Assembly (NCBI RefSeq): GCF_958295425.1
Contig: NC_081138.1
Span: forward strand, 5,072,302 to 5,136,301
DNA from: Solea solea
Taxonomy: Eukaryota; Chordata; Actinopteri; Pleuronectiformes; Soleidae
DNA: 64,000 nucleotides
Reading direction: 5' to 3'
Shown here in pieces: positions 1 to 14,800 of this stretch. Position numbers and translations under genes: made by a program. The notes beneath the pieces are model-generated. The model saw only the letters and a list, made by a program, of their open reading frames with translations. It did not search any database and was not told where the DNA came from. How positions within the stretch are numbered: position 1 is the stretch's first letter; every line of letters begins with the position of its first letter.

Positions 1-129
1 AATATCATAATGAATATCTTATATTGCCCATTGGCTATAAATAGTTGTTTTTTCCACTTTTTTTCCTCTATGTCGGCCCCCACTTGACCAGACTAGATGC
101 TCAATGGTCATTTGAGTTTGACACCCCTG
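1..129. mobile_element. hAT-like MITE, right end (truncated by window start)
   Basis: The end ATTTGAGTTTGACACCCCTG (about 110-129) matches the right terminus of the complete element at 59627-60027, as does the internal word cggccccca. The left end is outside the window or lost, so no target duplication can be checked. Confidence 0.6.
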
Positions 130-534
130 ATATATACTAATCTGGACTAAAATGTTGAACCAACTGACTCTGAGGCCGCTAGAATATCTAGACCTCTGCA
201 ATCTTATACAGGAAATCTCATTTGTACGTCTCCATGTTGCAATTTCAAAGAGCAAGTTGTATAAAGTAAAATGTTCCCAAAGAACGACAAAGAGCTTGAT
301 GATCAAGAGAAATGTCCATCAAGGCAAAACACTGAGGCCCCCCTTTACACCTGGCATTAAAATGTGTTTTCTGTGATCAGATTACAATCGAATAGAGCTT
401 GACCACTTGTAAGTACAGGACACATTGCGACCACATTGAGCAGAAGTGTAAACGCAATGAGTCTCCAATGTGTCATCCCACGACGCATCATCCAATTGGT
501 TTCAGAACTCAACAAACTAATGGTTCTCTCTCTC

Positions 535-884
535 TAGGGATGGGATTCGGTATTGGTCAGGATCGGTATCGTCTGATACTAGTCAAAAATCATTGGATTG
601 GATATCGGATGGATACAACTGTATAATCCGATACAATCCACAAAATCCTATATGTCACATGCTCCATTATGCACAGACTATAATTTATTTCTTCTTTTTG
701 GGAGAACAATATTTGTTACACAGTTGAAAAATGATGTCTTTGAAATGATTCAGTACAAATGTGTTGTTAACAGCTTCATAGTTCATAAAAGGTCTAGAAT
801 GACGGTATCGGATCGGAATCGGTAGATACTCGAGTTTGTGATATCGGTATCGGACACAAAAAAAGTGGTATTGTCCCATCCCTA
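535..884. mobile_element. Non-autonomous DNA transposon with TAGGGATGGG termini
   Basis: The ends TAGGGATGGGATT and ...TTGTCCCATCCCTA are inverted, 350 bp apart. The interior is rich in ggtatcggat/gatatcggtatcgg words typical of fish hAT-type MITEs and has no coding capacity. No clear target-site duplication is visible. Confidence 0.6.
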
Positions 885-932
885 AGATAAACTTTGTATG
901 AAGGAGAATTATGTCCATATATTTAAGCTTTC

Positions 933-1018
933 GAGAATAAAGTCATAATATTACGAGAATAATGTTGAACACGAGAAAAAAGTCGCAATGATTAGAGAAT
1001 AAAGTCATAATATTATGA
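933..1018. repeat. Degenerate AGAATAAAGTCATAATATTACG tandem repeats
   Basis: Three to four degenerate copies of a unit of about 22 bp built on gagaataaagtcataatatta. This is a simple-repeat family seen widely in fish introns and intergenic DNA. Confidence 0.6.
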
Positions 1019-1180
1019 CTCAGATGACGACCTACAACAAGATGAGGAATGAGAAAACTGTATTATTTTTTTTCAGTATGGCCCAAATACTGGTTCTTAA
1101 TTTAGAGAGTTGTTGAGAGATTATTTAAAAAAATGATTCATCACTCTTTTGGGCAAAATATCATTATTATGAAAGGTTAT

Positions 1181-1220
1181 TATGGATTTTTATGGATTTT
1201 TATGGATTTTTATGGATATT
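1181..1220. repeat. 10-bp tandem repeat (TATGGATTTT)n
   Basis: About four head-to-tail copies of tatggatttt. Low complexity, no associated gene. Confidence 0.8.
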
Positions 1221-1310
1221 ATGCGCGCCAATGTGTGATATACTTGCATGTCTGTGTCCTGTAGTATCTCACTTCTTAGAAAAAAAAGGATTTAAAAAAA
1301 ACACTTAGAA

Positions 1311-1460
1311 TTGAATAGAATAGAATAGAATAGAATAGAATAGAATAGAAATATTTATCCATCCCCAAGGGAAATTGTTTTAACACAGCAGCAATACAAT
1401 ACAAAAAAATCTTTAACGTAAAATGTACAACAGTGAGAAAAAAAAATAGTGCAATAATAA
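1311..1460 (-). mobile_element. Microsatellite-tailed retroelement 3' fragment
   Basis: An (AATAG)n tract at 1311-1350 is followed by atttatccatccccaaggga, which is the shared end of a fish retroelement family with simple-repeat tails. A relative lies at 11558-11790. No open frame remains. Confidence 0.5.
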
Positions 1461-1649
1461 AAGAATGGCATAAAGGAGTAGATTAAGATTCAATTGATTT
1501 ATTTCATATTTTTCATTTCCTGCACAGCTGAGAGTCTGAAAGTCTTGTTTTGCCAGTTTTAATCATTAAAATCATAAAAAACAATCCATTTGATTTGAGA
1601 AAGTCATTGCTGCTCAGATGAAGGAGGGGGGGCACCATTTCAGGCACTG

Positions 1650-2035
1650 ATTCAATCTCATTTGTGCACCTGCATTTGTCTACAGGCCCGGGTGATGTAT
1701 TTACCTGTGGCTCTGGCCATTTAAATTACTTTAAAATCATAAAAACAGGGAATGTGATATTGGAACGAGGGAGGCTGAGAGAATCAGCCACAGAGGGCAG
1801 CAAATTACCTCTGTATCAGCACCAGAGAGACAGACACTTATCTGCCTGAGAGAGAGCGAGAGAGGTGGGAGGAGCTGCAAGGGCTCTCCAATTTTCTGGA
1901 GGTCAACTTCACACGAGCACACGCGCCGGCCAATTACATATCCCACACCAAACCCCCCCCCACTCACAATCAGACTACACTGTTTATTCATGTGAGCACA
2001 GCTGGCCCAATGCATAAGGGAAACTAATGGTGCTT
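1650..2035. other. Unique block, possible conserved non-coding element
   Basis: Non-repetitive, moderately GC-rich sequence with no sustained open frame lies between repeats. It contains a run of binding-site-like words (ggtgatgtatttacctgtgg, ccatttaaattactttaa). It might be an mnx2 enhancer; this rests on appearance and position only. Confidence 0.25.
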
Positions 2036-4363
2036 TTTCATTACACAGTCCTAGCACGACTCGGTTCGACTCTGCTCATTTTGTTTGCTTTCCCATTAGG
2101 GATAGTAACTGAAGTGAGCTGAGCTGATACAAAAATGTGACGTCAACAGACTGCTGGCCCGCGAAAGAGTCGCAAGTGTGAGAATCAAACCCGCCATTGA
2201 GGATGTTCTACTGTTGTTGAGGAAATAAGGGAAATGAAGGCAGATGTGTAGGTTCGGCCTAGCGAGGCAACAAGCTCTATTTTGTGTTTGCAGAGTTACA
2301 AAGTTACAAACAGCATGGATGCAAATCCAGATGTGTTTCCCCCATTACACTGATAACATGCAAAGCCCCTCCCACACTTTTATACGTAAACAGTGAGCAG
2401 TTAGAACAGTTAGAAAACGTTTTCCTGATTCCACTGTGTCCTATTTGGCTCCTTGTTTTGTCCACTGACCTTAGTCCTTTTAATATATCATTTTTCTATC
2501 TCGTACCCCCATCATAAAACACTTACACTGGTCATACGCACCAATGTCCAGAGAAGTAATGGAAATGGAATGGAGCCGTGTCTGTGTAGAGCCAAGTGAT
2601 GCTAGAAGTGTTTTATTGGAAAATCGCCATAAGTGTCTGCTTGGGGGCCCCTGGTGATCAAGGGGCCCCAAGCATTGAAGCGTGAAGAAAAAAAGAAGAG
2701 TTCTTGAAAGAAATTTAGATATCTTAAGATATATTTAGATATGTAATAGTGTTTATGTGAAGTTATTTGGTTTTATTTTGGAGTTGAAGATTCTACATAT
2801 ATATACATATATATATATAATTTACTTTAAAGTTTGCATTCTGTTCTCTGTTTTAAGAGAATACTCTATTCTATTCTATTCTATTCTATTCTTTGAAGTT
2901 CAGCATACCACTTTAGATGTGAAATTTGGATATGTACTTAAATAAACAGAGTGACACTGGTTTATCATAAATAACGTACATATTTTTTGAATCAATAATA
3001 GTTAAGCGCATGGTGACTAAGAGGTGGTGGGAGGAGGGCCCCAAATTAAATTCTGCTTAGGGCCGCATAAAGACTGTATAGTGACTATACATGTGTATTG
3101 GAGTGGCCGATCTAATTTTATTAATTAAAAAAACATTGTCGTAATTCACATCCAAGAAATTGATTTTTATTTCATCCTGCAACACAATTAGCTTTTTTTT
3201 TTCCGTTATTGTTATTATTATTTTGTGTTTTATTTTTTTGGAGGGGTGGGGGGGCAAATAACGACAATAAAGCACTAAAGAGAATGTCCTGCATCACCTC
3301 CACCTCGTCTTCCTCATGTCACATTTCACCCTCTTTTAAGGGTGGATTAAATCAAAAAAAGGAACAATTATATTGTTACGTATGTTTGCAATTCCAGCAC
3401 ATGAATAAGCTTTTTATTCACGTAAAATAGTCGAAAAGTCAAATTACTATGTGGATGATTATTGTTCACAGAATTTTTAAGGTGCTTTAAGGCAGGGCTG
3501 CTTTATTTGTAGAGCACATCTCACACACAAGGGCAACTCGACATGAAAACAAGATAACATTTAAAAATTTGGACACATTACAATTTGCAATTTCAAATAA
3601 ACCGGAATTGCACAGAATAATAAAAAGAGAGAAAGAGATTGTGTGCAACAGTGACAATAATTTGCTTTATGAATTTAAAAATGATTAAAAGAATGTAAAG
3701 TGCAGGAGATAAAAATGTTAAAATCTTATGAGAAATGCAGTGGTTTTTTTTAACTTTGACTTTCAAATATTCATATTAGGTGCTGATTTCATTACCACTG
3801 TTTGTTTGTTCCAATTGTTTGTAGCATAACAACTAAAAATGTATGGGGTTATAAAACTGCTGCTTCACCATATTTGGTTTGAACTCTGGGTTCCACTATC
3901 TGACCTGAGTCAGTAGATCTCAGGTGTGTATTCTTTTAATATGTCATTAGTGTATTAAACCATTTAGTGATTTGTAAACAAGTTTGTTTTTTGTCCCGGT
4001 TAAAACTCGAGCAGGAGCGTTGTCATGGTCTCAAGGTTATGGACATTTATGGTCTTAAGGTGTTTACTGACAGCAGTCCTCCTCTCTTTACTGTCAAAAA
4101 CTATTACCTCAGTTTTAGTTCATCCTACTAGTAGTATTTTTGTGAACATGCAAACAATATATATAAAAGAAAACAACAGAATTATTTCATTTACATATCT
4201 GAATTTGACATTTTATTAAATCCCACCTCTTCTCCATAAAGTATTGACAACAATAATTGATCTCCCTCTTCTCTACTATTTTCTTTTCTTATGTCTATTT
4301 TTGTTTCTATTTATTCCCACTTCACAGCAAGCATTTGTACTCCTTTAGTTACACATCAGTACT

Positions 4364-4395
<32 letters not shown>

Positions 4396-4639
4396 ACTGA
4401 AATGAATAACCCCATACTGTTGTTGAGAGCAGCCAATGCGTGTTTTGTTAAGGTGTGGATGCAGTTTGCGGCACTAATAATGACTTTCCAACCTTTCCAA
4501 AAAAAAACACCTTGTTTATGGCAAAGGTGTCTGCAGACTGTGGTGAGCTGGCAGTGGGAGTGAGAGAGAGGAAGAGAGACACTGGAAACACAATCGCCTA
4601 ATCTTCTAATGTACGTCGGCACTTTGATGCAGTTGAAGG
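2036..4639. other. Intergenic stretch, no gene seen
   Basis: AT-rich DNA holding a repeat-like start (ggttcgactctgctcatt, 2060-2080), a hairpin-forming GGGGCCCC inverted repeat at 2640-2672, a (TTCTA)n tract at 2867-2893 and a (GT)n tract at 4370-4395. Open frames are short and unlike any protein I know. Confidence 0.6.
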
Positions 4640-5135
4640 TGTTTTCAGGCGGGACAAGGGTTGGACATTACCTCACTCTGAGCGCTTTCCGCGGGAGAGA
4701 AACGAGCGAGTAATTAGCTGATTACAGGCCCGTCAGATGCGGCTCTGCCTCCATCCAATCCCTGCTCATGCTGCTCGTGCAGGACGGCCTTCAGTCAGTG
4801 TGTCAGCAGGGGAGGAGAAGGATGGAGACACACACACACACGCACACATACGCACGGTACTAGGTTAAGTTGAGATTAAAGAGCAGGAGGGACGCGATGC
4901 TGCTGAGTGACACGTGCGGATTCAAGGAAACGCGCATGCAAAATACGTTTTTTTTTACATAAATTAGTATAATAATATGTCTTTTTAAGCATTTTACAGC
5001 TTTATTTTAAGCTGATCCATGTGGGCTTTTATGAAATAATACGGACAAGAGCAGAGTTTGTGTATTGAGGCTCCGCTCTCTGCGCGCTGACGCACGGCAC
5101 AGGTGTGCGCACCCGTCCAGCCCTTTGAAGCCGCC
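4640..5135 (+). promoter_or_regulatory. mnx2: probable mnx2 promoter / 5' UTR region
   Basis: This is the unique, GC-richer sequence immediately upstream of the mnx2 start codon. It includes a paired ATTA-core motif (taattagctgattac, about 4710-4725) of the kind bound by homeodomain proteins, and a CpG-rich stretch that continues into exon 1. I see no TATA box and cannot place the transcription start. Assignment as promoter rests mainly on position. Confidence 0.5.
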
Positions 5136-8465
<3,330 letters not shown>

Positions 8466-9183
8466 GGAGGAGACGAGTGTGGCAGAGACATTGCACTGGG
8501 ACACTGGGACACTGGGCCAGTGGGACTCTGATCTAAAGAGGACACACTTCCAAAAACATGAAGGTCTTTGTCTGGTCTGGTCTGTGAATGTGACACCAAA
8601 CACACACAGGACTGTGGTACAAATATATTGTGTACATTTCATAGCATGCTAAAAAAGAAGAAGAAGAAGAAGGTGCTCATTTCCTCCCTAAATGTGAGCT
8701 GTTTTCATGTGTGTGTGTGTGTTTAATGACCTCCTGGTCACCTTGTCTTTTGTCCGTCCACTGACAGCTGCAGCTCCACCCAGTGAACAAACACGCACGG
8801 CCACACCAGCGAACTGTTGAGACAGCGTGAGAATGTACAGAAGAGGTGCAGCCTCCTCCTCGTCCTCCTCCTTCTCCTCCTCCTCCTCCTCCGCTCGCCG
8901 CGTCAAAGTCAAACAAGCTGCAACGTTTGTGGCCGAAGCTGAAACGACAGACACCAGCTGCTCCGGGATTCTTCTGCAGGACGTCCCATGTTTCACATTA
9001 TTGTGCATTCTTTTTTGTGTGTGTGTGTGAGTGTGTGTGTGTGTGTGTGTGAATTCCTTCTCTCACGTTGTAAATGAATTTATTAAGTTATTTGAACAAA
9101 CAGGAATCGTGTACGCGTATTTATCTGGAACTTGTTTGTGGTGTAGATATGAAGTTTAAAATGTGACGGCAAAAACGAGAAAT

Positions 9184-9189
9184 AATAAA
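9184..9189 (+). promoter_or_regulatory. mnx2: poly(A) signal of mnx2
   Basis: An AATAAA hexamer lies about 720 bases after the stop codon and follows unique sequence that includes a (TG)n run at 9018-9051. It is the first good hexamer downstream and implies a 3' UTR of about 740 nt. No transcript evidence is available. Confidence 0.6.
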
Positions 9190-9441
9190 ACAAAAAAAGG
9201 GGAAAGTACGCTGAAAGTTTGGTTGGTCTTTCATCGTGGGCAGTAGATGTTCTTGAGTTGAATTAGCTTCTCATGTTCTTCTCGCAGTGCTTTTTTACTG
9301 AAGGTTTTTGAGGGTGAACACGGTAAATGGTCTGGATTTCAGTCTAGCGTAAAGCTGTCTTGCCCAAGGACACATCGGCATGAACACTGGTCACACTGGC
9401 GATGCTAACACAACATAACCTTTACTTAACTTTTAATCCAA

Positions 9442-9783
9442 TTAAAGGAGTACTTCACCGATTGGCATTTAGCTTTGTATTACTATAGAACAGGGGTCGT
9501 ATTTTTGAAAAATTGTGCTTCCCAACCTCCGTTTCCCCTGAGTCGAGAAATATCTTCATTCTTTTTTTATGTTACGTGCCCACCAGTGACACTTTGGTCA
9601 GAGGGGGGCGGGACCTCATTCCCAGAATGTAAACACCGTCTGCCATCTTTGCTAACAGTTATGCTAACGGGACCAAGTGTCACTGGTGAGCACGTAACAA
9701 AGAAAATAATGAAGATATTTCTCAACTCAGGGGAAATTTTAATAATACAAAGCTAAATGCTAATCGGTGAAGTATTCCTTTAA
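9442..9783. mobile_element. TTAA-flanked foldback MITE (piggyBac/Angel-like)
   Basis: The element begins TTAAAGGAGTACTTCACCGA and ends TCGGTGAAGTATTCCTTTAA. The two halves are reverse complements through most of their length, including accagtgacac/gtgtcactggt and gaaatatcttcat/atgaagatatttc, so 342 bp can fold into a hairpin with arms of about 150 bp. TTAA at both edges fits piggyBac-type integration. There is no coding content. Confidence 0.85.
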
Positions 9784-10739
9784 AGTTGATGGTAATGACA
9801 TTAGTTTTGCGTGAACTTGGTCATAAAAGTAAAAAGAAAAAACTGGTCAGGACATAATCATCTGTACCTAATTTAATGGTTAATTTAGTTTTTTGGCATT
9901 AAGTTGTGAGCTGTGTTCGACAGATAAAACAATACCACAAAGGTTGAAGTAGAATATCGACGTGAAGACCACACACCACAACCAGGACCAAGACCAGCGT
10001 GGACTGAGACCAAGGCAAGTGGATTAAATATACAGTACATAAATAAAATCAGGTCAAGCTTTATTTTACAGACACTGAAAATAACCAAGTTGACTCGCAA
10101 TTGAAGAATTATGCAGTAACTTACCGCAAGCATACAGTATTATAGTCTGTAAAACCAACAAGCTTCACCTTAGCAAATTAGTTGAATTTAGTTTTGTTTA
10201 ATTAATTCTGCAAAGTGCAGGGTCCATAACCCATCAGGGAACCAGGATTTGACAAGGTGCCATATTTGGACTGTAAATATATATATACTGTATATGCACT
10301 CAAAATGAGCAATAATTAGGGAATGTGTTGGCGTCTTATACCCAGATAAAGCAGCTAATTTGATAAGTGATCATCTCCACCTAAGGAAAGGAGCAGTACC
10401 ACGGTGTGCTGTGTTTAGATGTTGTTGTATAATAAAAGAATACACAATAACACGCAGTGGACAACATTGTCGCCCCACGACCGTGGGCCTTTCTGTGTTG
10501 ACTTCTGAATGAACGAGTGAATAAATCACCACCAAAGAGTTTTTGAGAGAGTTTGTGTTTTACCAGTAACATTTTTGAATGACCGTTTCCGTCAATGGTC
10601 TGTATTCCTCACAATAATGAAGACAAGACCAAGTAAAAAGACCCTCAAAACTAGGTTTAAGTATGTCTGTGTTTTCAAGTGAAATCCACTAAAGTGACAT
10701 AAAAAATAGTCACTGCTGCCTGTGAGCAAAGCAAAATTC

Positions 10740-11100
10740 TCCATTCCCAGTTTTAATTTACTACAAAAGCTCTCATATATTAATTACCCGGTGGGGGTTT
10801 ACTGATAGCCAAATAATTAAGTTAATGAAGAGGATGTTAAGCGATCAAAAGCCTTATGGTGATGTCACACGGGCCCATTTTAATTTCCAGGAGCAACGGC
10901 ATGATGAGTGTGTGTGTGTGTGTGTGTATGGCGCAGTGTTTTATTGGGTTCCACTGTAAGGGCTGTGATTAAAGAGCAAATTGGAGGACATGCAGTACGG
11001 GGCCACTTAGTCCCCTCTCACATATTTATATAGTGATTAAATGTACTCTTAAGTGGGCCGACAGACACAAGCTGCTCGCGTGAAGAGGGAATAAAAAACA
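10740..11100. other. Candidate conserved non-coding element, homeodomain-site rich
   Basis: Unique DNA with many TAAT/ATTA cores (atattaattaccc, aaataattaagttaatga, ttttaatttcc, gtgattaaa) and no open frame, interrupted by a (GT)n at 10904-10927. It lies in the mnx2-atic intergenic region, where developmental enhancers of a homeobox gene would be expected. Identity rests on appearance only. Confidence 0.35.
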
Positions 11101-11557
11101 ATCAGCAAGGGCATTAACTCAGCATCACACGTTCATCACAAACGCAACACAGAACAGACTGAAAGCATGAGATTATTCTTGATATTTGGTCACGTGCTTA
11201 AAGAAGCAGATTGTATGCAGTTTGTACAGGTTTGTCTAAAGGGTTATGTACACGTAGTTAAGTTAAGTCTGGGGTGACAGTAAATGGCAACGTCAACACT
11301 CTGGCAGGGACTCAAACCGGCAACCCTCCAGTCACAAGCCAAGTTCCTGTTCCACTTGGCCTTGTACTGCCCCAGGTAACACAATCACTGGGTCAGGATT
11401 AACTCGTGATTAGTTAATGATTAGTTGACTATACACTAATGATTACTTAATCACAGGTTATTAGTTTATCATTAACTGATGATTACTTAATGGTTTATTT
11501 TAAGGTGTTTCCCATTACTATACATAAATGACTATGTGATCATATGTTGCTGGAGTA

Positions 11558-11790
11558 GATTAGATTAGATTAGATTAGATTAGATTAGATTAGATTAGAC
11601 TAGATTAGATTAGATTAAACTAGACTATATTAGATTAGATTAGATTAGATTAGACTAGACTAGACTAGACTAGACTAGACTAGATTAGATTAGATTAGAT
11701 TAGACTCTATTGATCCCACAGTGGGGAAATTCACGTAGTTACACCAGCAAAGGGTTCAGAGATGTGAAATATAAGGAATAAAAAAAATAC
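11558..11790 (-). mobile_element. (TTAGA)n-tailed retroelement 3' fragment
   Basis: About 150 bp of (ATTAG)n with blocks of the variant actag. It runs directly into ctattgatcccacagtgggg and aaattc, a sequence commonly found next to such pentamer tails in fish retroelements. It relates to the fragment at 1311-1460. Confidence 0.55.
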
Positions 11791-12529
11791 AATTTATGAG
11801 AATATTATGAGAAATATTGATTTTAAATGTAAAAGGTATTAATATTTCAATGCTTGCGTAAGCTTTTTTGATGTCATGATTGATTGATTGATTGATGTCA
11901 TGGATCTATTCTATCTGCAGATAAACAACCCAATACAGTAAATTTATGAGCTGTTCAGCAAAAAAATAGGTCACGTATAACACAATGTGACAAAAACAAG
12001 GGCTCACCAATGATCTCCATTTTAAAATGATAATATATTGCATGTTTTATAGTTAGTCATGTGGCCACAGGTGACAGAGAATTAACTACAAACAGTACAT
12101 AAATCCCACAGTGTTGACAAAATGGTGTCTCAATGTGGGATTGAGCTCACATTTTTCAAACTAAAGCGTGCAAAAATATTCTTAAAAAGAAAATGTGTGA
12201 CTTAGAGGATGAGGTGTAACTCCTCAAAGAGCTTTGTTATGGGTGCTAAAGGATAAAGATGGAACTAAACTTATAGTGAGAGCAACTAACTCTCATTGGG
12301 CTCCAGGTAAAAAGTTCATATGACTTCCAATGAATAAATTTGATTTATTTTTTCCCCTGCACTCAAAAAAACACAACCTATATTATAGAGCTGAAATAAA
12401 TAGTTGATTAATCAACTAAAGATAGGTCTAGGGTAATCAGTCTATACTGAATTATAACATTTGTTTCTATATATACATATATATATATCCATGTATATCC
12501 AAAAATATCCAAAAACACGATACTAGCAG

Positions 12530-12960
12530 AGTAACCAGGAGTGAGGTGAATCCTAACTGTAAAATACCATAAGACCACATTTGAACAATCCACATTCTCC
12601 ATCAACGGCTGTCAACTCTGGAACGCATTGCCAACTGAAGTCAAATTAATATCAGAAATAAAAAACTGTTTACAACGAAGGTTAAGTGCTGGGGAAAAGA
12701 AATACAGAGCTGTACACATTCATTGTTTTAAGTATTATTTGACTTGTAGGTTGTCTTTCAGTGTATTATCAAGTGTAGTTTTAGCTTTATTATATTTTAT
12801 TGTACTGATTATGTTTGATATTCATCATTTGATAATCGTTGTGTAATTTTAGCATATAGTTCTGTGTTTTTTTTGTAGTTATAACGTGTTTGATCATGTT
12901 ATACTGTTCATGTAAAAGCACTACGGACAAGAGTTGCTATTTCTATGATTATTGTCAAAG
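12530..12960 (+). mobile_element. LINE 3' end (L2/Rex-like reverse transcriptase tail)
   Basis: The plus strand from about 12575 translates to a stretch with LWNALPTEVK followed by a basic helix-like segment. This is the usual C-terminal signature of fish L2/CR1/Rex-type reverse transcriptases. A short, decayed 3' UTR follows. No catalytic domain is left, so the element is dead. Confidence 0.6.
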
Positions 12961-13079
12961 TTTTAGTTTGTCATCTGTCATAACTGTTAACCAGGATGAG
13001 CCGATGCTTAAATGTGGCTGAGCGGGGGGAAGTTTAGAGTTCATTGACAATAATAATATGTACAAATGTTATAATTCAG

Positions 13080-14060
13080 TACAGGGCGACTGCCACTGCA
13101 TCGGCATCACGTACGCTTCACCGCGCGAATTCTTCCCAGTAACAAGTTCCAATTGAAGGAGTTTTCATTGGCATTTTGGAACGTGATTTAGTGGCCGAGA
13201 AGAGAATACGTAACAGGCCTTGCAGACGGAACCGCTCTCAAACTGCAGCTTTTAATTTGGCTGATGAAAAGTCATGCGAATCAATAGGACCTCATTTAGT
13301 AGTGTGACTTGTCAGCTCTATGACGAATGCCATTTGGCCTGTTTTTATGACACGGCCTCCCCACCACTGCCACCACAGTACAAAAATCACAGCTAATTCA
13401 TAAGGCAGCAGAGCAATATATGGAGGTCATTGATTCCATTTCTCTTCTAATTTAATCTGAATACACCAGTCATCTTGATTAAAAATTCCCCGCGTAAATC
13501 ACGGTTACTGCTGATAACGCCGTCAGTTTTCTCAACAGTTAGCCTGACAAAAGTGCTGACAGCCCTCTACCTCTTTGTTTATTTTCCACCAATAATGCAC
13601 ACAGAGACTGTGTCTTTCCATAAAAAAATGTTTCACTGTCTATTGAATCACTCAAGTCACGGCTGAGATGTCACGTCGGGCCTCCAGACACCGAGCGCTT
13701 ACCAGAAACCCCCCGTTTTCATAGAAAGACAAATAAATCGGCCTCTTTTTTGCTTTGTTGGATTATAAATCAAGGCCCTGTTAAAAATATTTACACCCCA
13801 CAGTTTAATCAATCAGCGAAATGTCAGGCTCATTACGTAAATATGAACAGATTGTGCGATCTTTTAACGTAATCACATGTATTGGTGCGGGTTTCCCGCA
13901 CGCTCGTGTCCTGTCACTTAACTAATGGCCAAGTAAAGGAGTGAGTGAAGGGGGCTAATAAATTCACATCTGTCCGACTTAAAGCGCTGTCCTTAAGTAT
14001 GGGAAAAGCACTGTTTTTGCCAATAAAGTTTATTGAAGAGGTGTGGCCAGGGCAGACGTC
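13080..14060. other. Candidate conserved non-coding block
   Basis: About 1 kb of unique DNA without simple repeats and without recognisable protein. It is rich in short palindromes and Hox/Cdx-like words: CAATAAAGTTTATTG (14021-14035), GTGCGGG-ttt-CCCGCAC (13885-13901), and ctaatttaatctga. It may hold regulatory elements of mnx2 or atic. Confidence 0.35.
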
Positions 14061-14128
14061 TTCATGAGCGTCATTTATTGTTGCAGGAAATAAATGTTAC
14101 AGGTGTTGCGCCAATTATGGCGGATGTG

Positions 14129-14176
14129 CGTGACCCCTCGTTGCGTCAGTGTGACCCCTCGTTGCGTCAGTGTGAC
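14129..14176. repeat. 21-bp direct repeat containing TGCGTCAG
   Basis: The unit gtgacccctcgttgcgtcagt occurs twice in tandem, followed by a partial third copy. Each unit carries a TGCGTCA core resembling an AP-1/CRE half-site. Confidence 0.6.
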
Positions 14177-14429
14177 CTTCAGTTCCAGGCTTGATATTGA
14201 ACAATGTACATGTTTATCTCCAGCAGACAACGCCCTTAAGGAAAGTTTGTTTTTCCAATCCTTCCATCAACTTCAATGAAATGATAAGAACCATATTCCA
14301 AAAAGACATTTCCGTCATTACCCTATGTTATTTCATATTGGAACACGTTTGTGAACGGTACTCCTTGGAAAAAGGTTTGGTTTCTTCATGACTGATATCT
14401 AATTACAAATAAAGTAATCCTTTAAACTT

Positions 14430-14800
14430 ATTCACAAAATCTACCTATTTTAAAAAAAATCTACAGATTTAAAAAAGACATTGAAGAAAACTGCATGTTT
14501 TGTAATGATTGCCCTGAAACTGTTCGTCACTTGTTTTGTCATAACCGAATTGTTAAGATGTTTTTTGATTTAATTAATCATAATGTCAAAATTTCACATT
14601 CATTGTAAATACTCTGGTAAAAACCCATGCTTCGCTGCTTTTGTCGTTTTAACTAAAATATGTATTCATTCCTCTTGAAGACATAACAAAAATATGGTAC
14701 GAATTTTTTGGGGTTGACTGCAGAACATAAGAGAAACAAAGAGCATTAAAAAAAATTAGATAATAACAGATGCACAGATTAAAATAGTCTCAAGCCTCGT
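14430..14800 (+). mobile_element. L1-type LINE relic (ORF2 C-terminal cysteine motif)
   Basis: Plus-strand translation around 14485-14580 gives a segment with the spaced motif CMFCN...ETVRHLFCH...VKMFFDL. This matches the C-terminal CCHC-like region of fish L1/Tx1 ORF2. It has stops and no reverse transcriptase domain here. Sequence to about 15300 may belong to the same relic. Confidence 0.55.

Noticed and set aside
5103..5135. Upstream in-frame ATG extending mnx2 by 11 residues
   Set aside because: Weak context, and the family's conserved N-terminus starts exactly at the second ATG with an ideal Kozak sequence.
12628..12846. 72-codon frame after LWNALPTEVK as a gene
   Set aside because: It is the decayed C-terminal end and 3' UTR of a LINE reverse transcriptase.
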